Shown: positions 5,974 through 6,833 of the stretch, piece by piece
How the letters are laid out: the number at the start of each line of letters is the position of its first letter
Numbering within the stretch: the stretch's first letter is position 1
NCBI GenBank assembly: GCA_905210525.1
Contig: CAJLXE010000080.1
Location: 1 to 6,833, forward strand
From: an uncultured Clostridia bacterium
Lineage (GTDB): Bacteria > Bacillota > Clostridia > HGM11327
Direction: 5' to 3'
DNA: 6,833 nt
Translations under genes and position numbers: made by a program
The notes under the pieces: model-generated
What the model was told of the DNA's origin: nothing
Seen by the model: the letters and a program-made list of their open reading frames with translations, nothing else
The model's database searches: none

Positions 5974-6585
5974 TTATAAACGTTCAAACCAGATGTTACG
6001 GTAACGAACTCTGTCGCCGCCGTGATCCTGAAGCATAAGAGGACCTTCCGCAACACGGTAGTCCGTCATGCCGCCCGGAGTATGGCTATGCAGAATAACG
6101 TTGTTCTGAACAACAATGCCGTTAAGAAGAAGCGTAAGACGACCGTCTTCAATTACATCTCCGTTTTCATTAAAACGGGGCGCATAGAAGTATATATCAT
6201 ACGTCTGCCACTCTTCCGGCTTAAGATTTGCGTTTGTAAGCGGAGCATACAGACTGTATATACCGCCGCAATCGGAACAGGTCGGATTTTCTACACCGTA
6301 TGAGTCGAGAACCTGTATTTCATAACAGCCGTGTACATATACACCGCTGTTCGCTCTTGCCTGACCTTGAGCCTCCGGCATATACGGAAGCCAGAATTCA
6401 ACGTGAATGTGTGCGTCGCCGTATGTATCTTTGCTTACGATGTTTCCGTCATTTACGGTCATGGCACCGTCGTCGCCTATGATCCAGTTGGCAGCAGGTC
6501 TTTCGGCAGGCGGTTTATCTGCGTGTGCCTGCGTCCATCTGCTGAGATCTTTGCCGTCAAATAATATAACTTTTTCGTATCCCAT
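5974..6585 (-). CDS. DUF1080 / 3-keto-disaccharide hydrolase-family protein
   Basis: The 203-residue protein is essentially one complete DUF1080 domain (concanavalin-like jelly roll). Visible family motifs in order are LFDGKDLSRW (8-17), NSGVYVHGCYEIQVLDSYG (79-97), GGIYSLYAP (107-115), EEWQTYDIYFYAPRF (125-138) and QDHGGDRVRYRNIWF (187-200). Members of the family cleave glycosides already oxidised at C3, releasing 3-keto sugar products, and are often coded beside Gfo/Idh/MocA dehydrogenases, as here. Unlike many relatives, it has no signal peptide or lipobox, so it should act in the cytoplasm on imported substrate. The start is supported by AGGAG (complement of 6595-6599), nine bases upstream. 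Upstream on the same strand lies a close paralogue. The family is certain; the substrate and whether it works as hydrolase or lyase are not. Confidence 0.92.
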   Translation of the reverse strand: MGYEKVILFDGKDLSRWTQAHADKPPAERPAANWIIGDDGAMTVNDGNIVSKDTYGDAHIHVEFWLPYMPEAQGQARANSGVYVHGCYEIQVLDSYGVENPTCSDCGGIYSLYAPLTNANLKPEEWQTYDIYFYAPRFNENGDVIEDGRLTLLLNGIVVQNNVILHSHTPGGMTDYRVAEGPLMLQDHGGDRVRYRNIWFERL

Positions 6586-6730
6586 AATATTATTCTCCTG
6601 TTAATTTTATACCAAATCAAAATATGTTTTATTTCTAATCCGATTTGATATACGCCGCTGATTTTTTATGATTTTCCGCAAAAAACGGAAATTAATTCAT
6701 TATTGCAATCAACAGTGCCCGTTTCTGAAA
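6586..6730 (-). promoter_or_regulatory. Spacer between the two DUF1080 genes with inverted repeat and possible extended -10
   Basis: On the minus strand TGGTATAAA (complement of 6606-6614) resembles an extended -10 but lies so close to the ribosome binding site that the leader would be very short, and no -35 is seen. It is overlapped by an imperfect inverted repeat: TATACCAAATC (6608-6618) and GATTTGATATA (6642-6652), matching at 10 of 11 positions. This is a possible operator. A weaker hairpin (TTTCCG 6673-6678 with CGGAAA 6686-6691) follows the upstream gene but lacks a T-run, so readthrough from the upstream DUF1080 gene is likely and the two may form one operon. Confidence 0.35.
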
Positions 6731-6833
6731 TTACAAACGTTCAAACCAAACATTGCGGTAACGAACTTTATCACCGCTGTGATCCTGAAGCATAAGAGGA
6801 CCTTCCGCAACACGGTAGTCCGTCATGCCGCCC
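6731..6833 (-). CDS. Second DUF1080-family gene, C-terminal end only (cut by window)
   Basis: Only the last 33 codons and the stop (complement of 6731-6733) are inside the window; the start lies beyond the right edge. They read GGMTDYRVAEGPLMLQDH, then SGDKVRYRNVWFERL, and differ from the end of the neighbouring DUF1080 protein at only three positions (Gly to Ser, Arg to Lys, Ile to Val). The 55 bases at 6779-6833 are identical to 6022-6076. It is therefore a tandem paralogue, in the same orientation and upstream of the complete copy with a 145-base gap, probably acting on the same kind of 3-keto glycoside. Whether the rest is intact cannot be seen. Confidence 0.88.
   Translation of the reverse strand, partial: GGMTDYRVAEGPLMLQDHSGDKVRYRNVWFERL

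Overview
The window looks like the chromosome of a low-G+C, endospore-forming member of the Clostridia, most likely a gut Oscillospiraceae/Lachnospiraceae-type organism. The basis is AT-rich intergenic DNA with strong Shine-Dalgarno sequences, a SipL-type spore-coat morphogenesis protein (SPOCS/DUF3794 repeats plus C-terminal LysM), and remnants of gene families (DUF6076, DUF6061, a sigma-like protein) that are familiar as accessory cargo of conjugative elements in gut Firmicutes. No rRNA, tRNA or CRISPR array is visible.

Layout: (1) 1-304 is AT-rich and has no convincing gene; a long hairpin at 236-275 lies just past the end of the next gene. (2) 305-1858 (-) is the SipL-like protein. (3) 1859-2207 is intergenic and ends in a compact unit of two hairpins flanked by two copies of TGGTATAATA. 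(4) 2208-4525 is a visibly more G+C-rich, decayed accessory island. It holds a DUF6076 pseudogene broken by about three frameshifts and one nonsense codon, an intact P-loop kinase coupled to it by an ATGA overlap, a broken sigma-70-like pseudogene, and on the opposite strand the first ~23 codons of a DUF6061-type gene. Two strong inverted repeats (4560-4597, 4621-4639) mark its right edge. (5) From ~4640 the sequence is AT-rich and host-like again. A perfect consensus promoter (TTGACA, 17 bp, TATAAT) drives a Gfo/Idh/MocA-family NAD(P)-dependent oxidoreductase (4852-5904, +). A bidirectional terminator separates it from a convergent DUF1080 (3-keto-disaccharide hydrolase family) gene (5974-6585, -). 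A second, nearly identical DUF1080 gene (6731 to the window end, -) follows, with only its C-terminal 33 residues inside the window.

Functional reading: the right part most plausibly belongs to a sugar-processing locus in which a Gfo/Idh/MocA enzyme oxidises a glycoside at C3 and DUF1080 enzymes cleave the 3-keto product, the non-classical oxidise-then-cleave route described in gut bacteria. The pairing is visible here; substrate and reaction are inferred. The middle part is a degenerating mobile-element segment in which only the small kinase gene remains intact. The SipL-like gene is an unrelated core sporulation gene.
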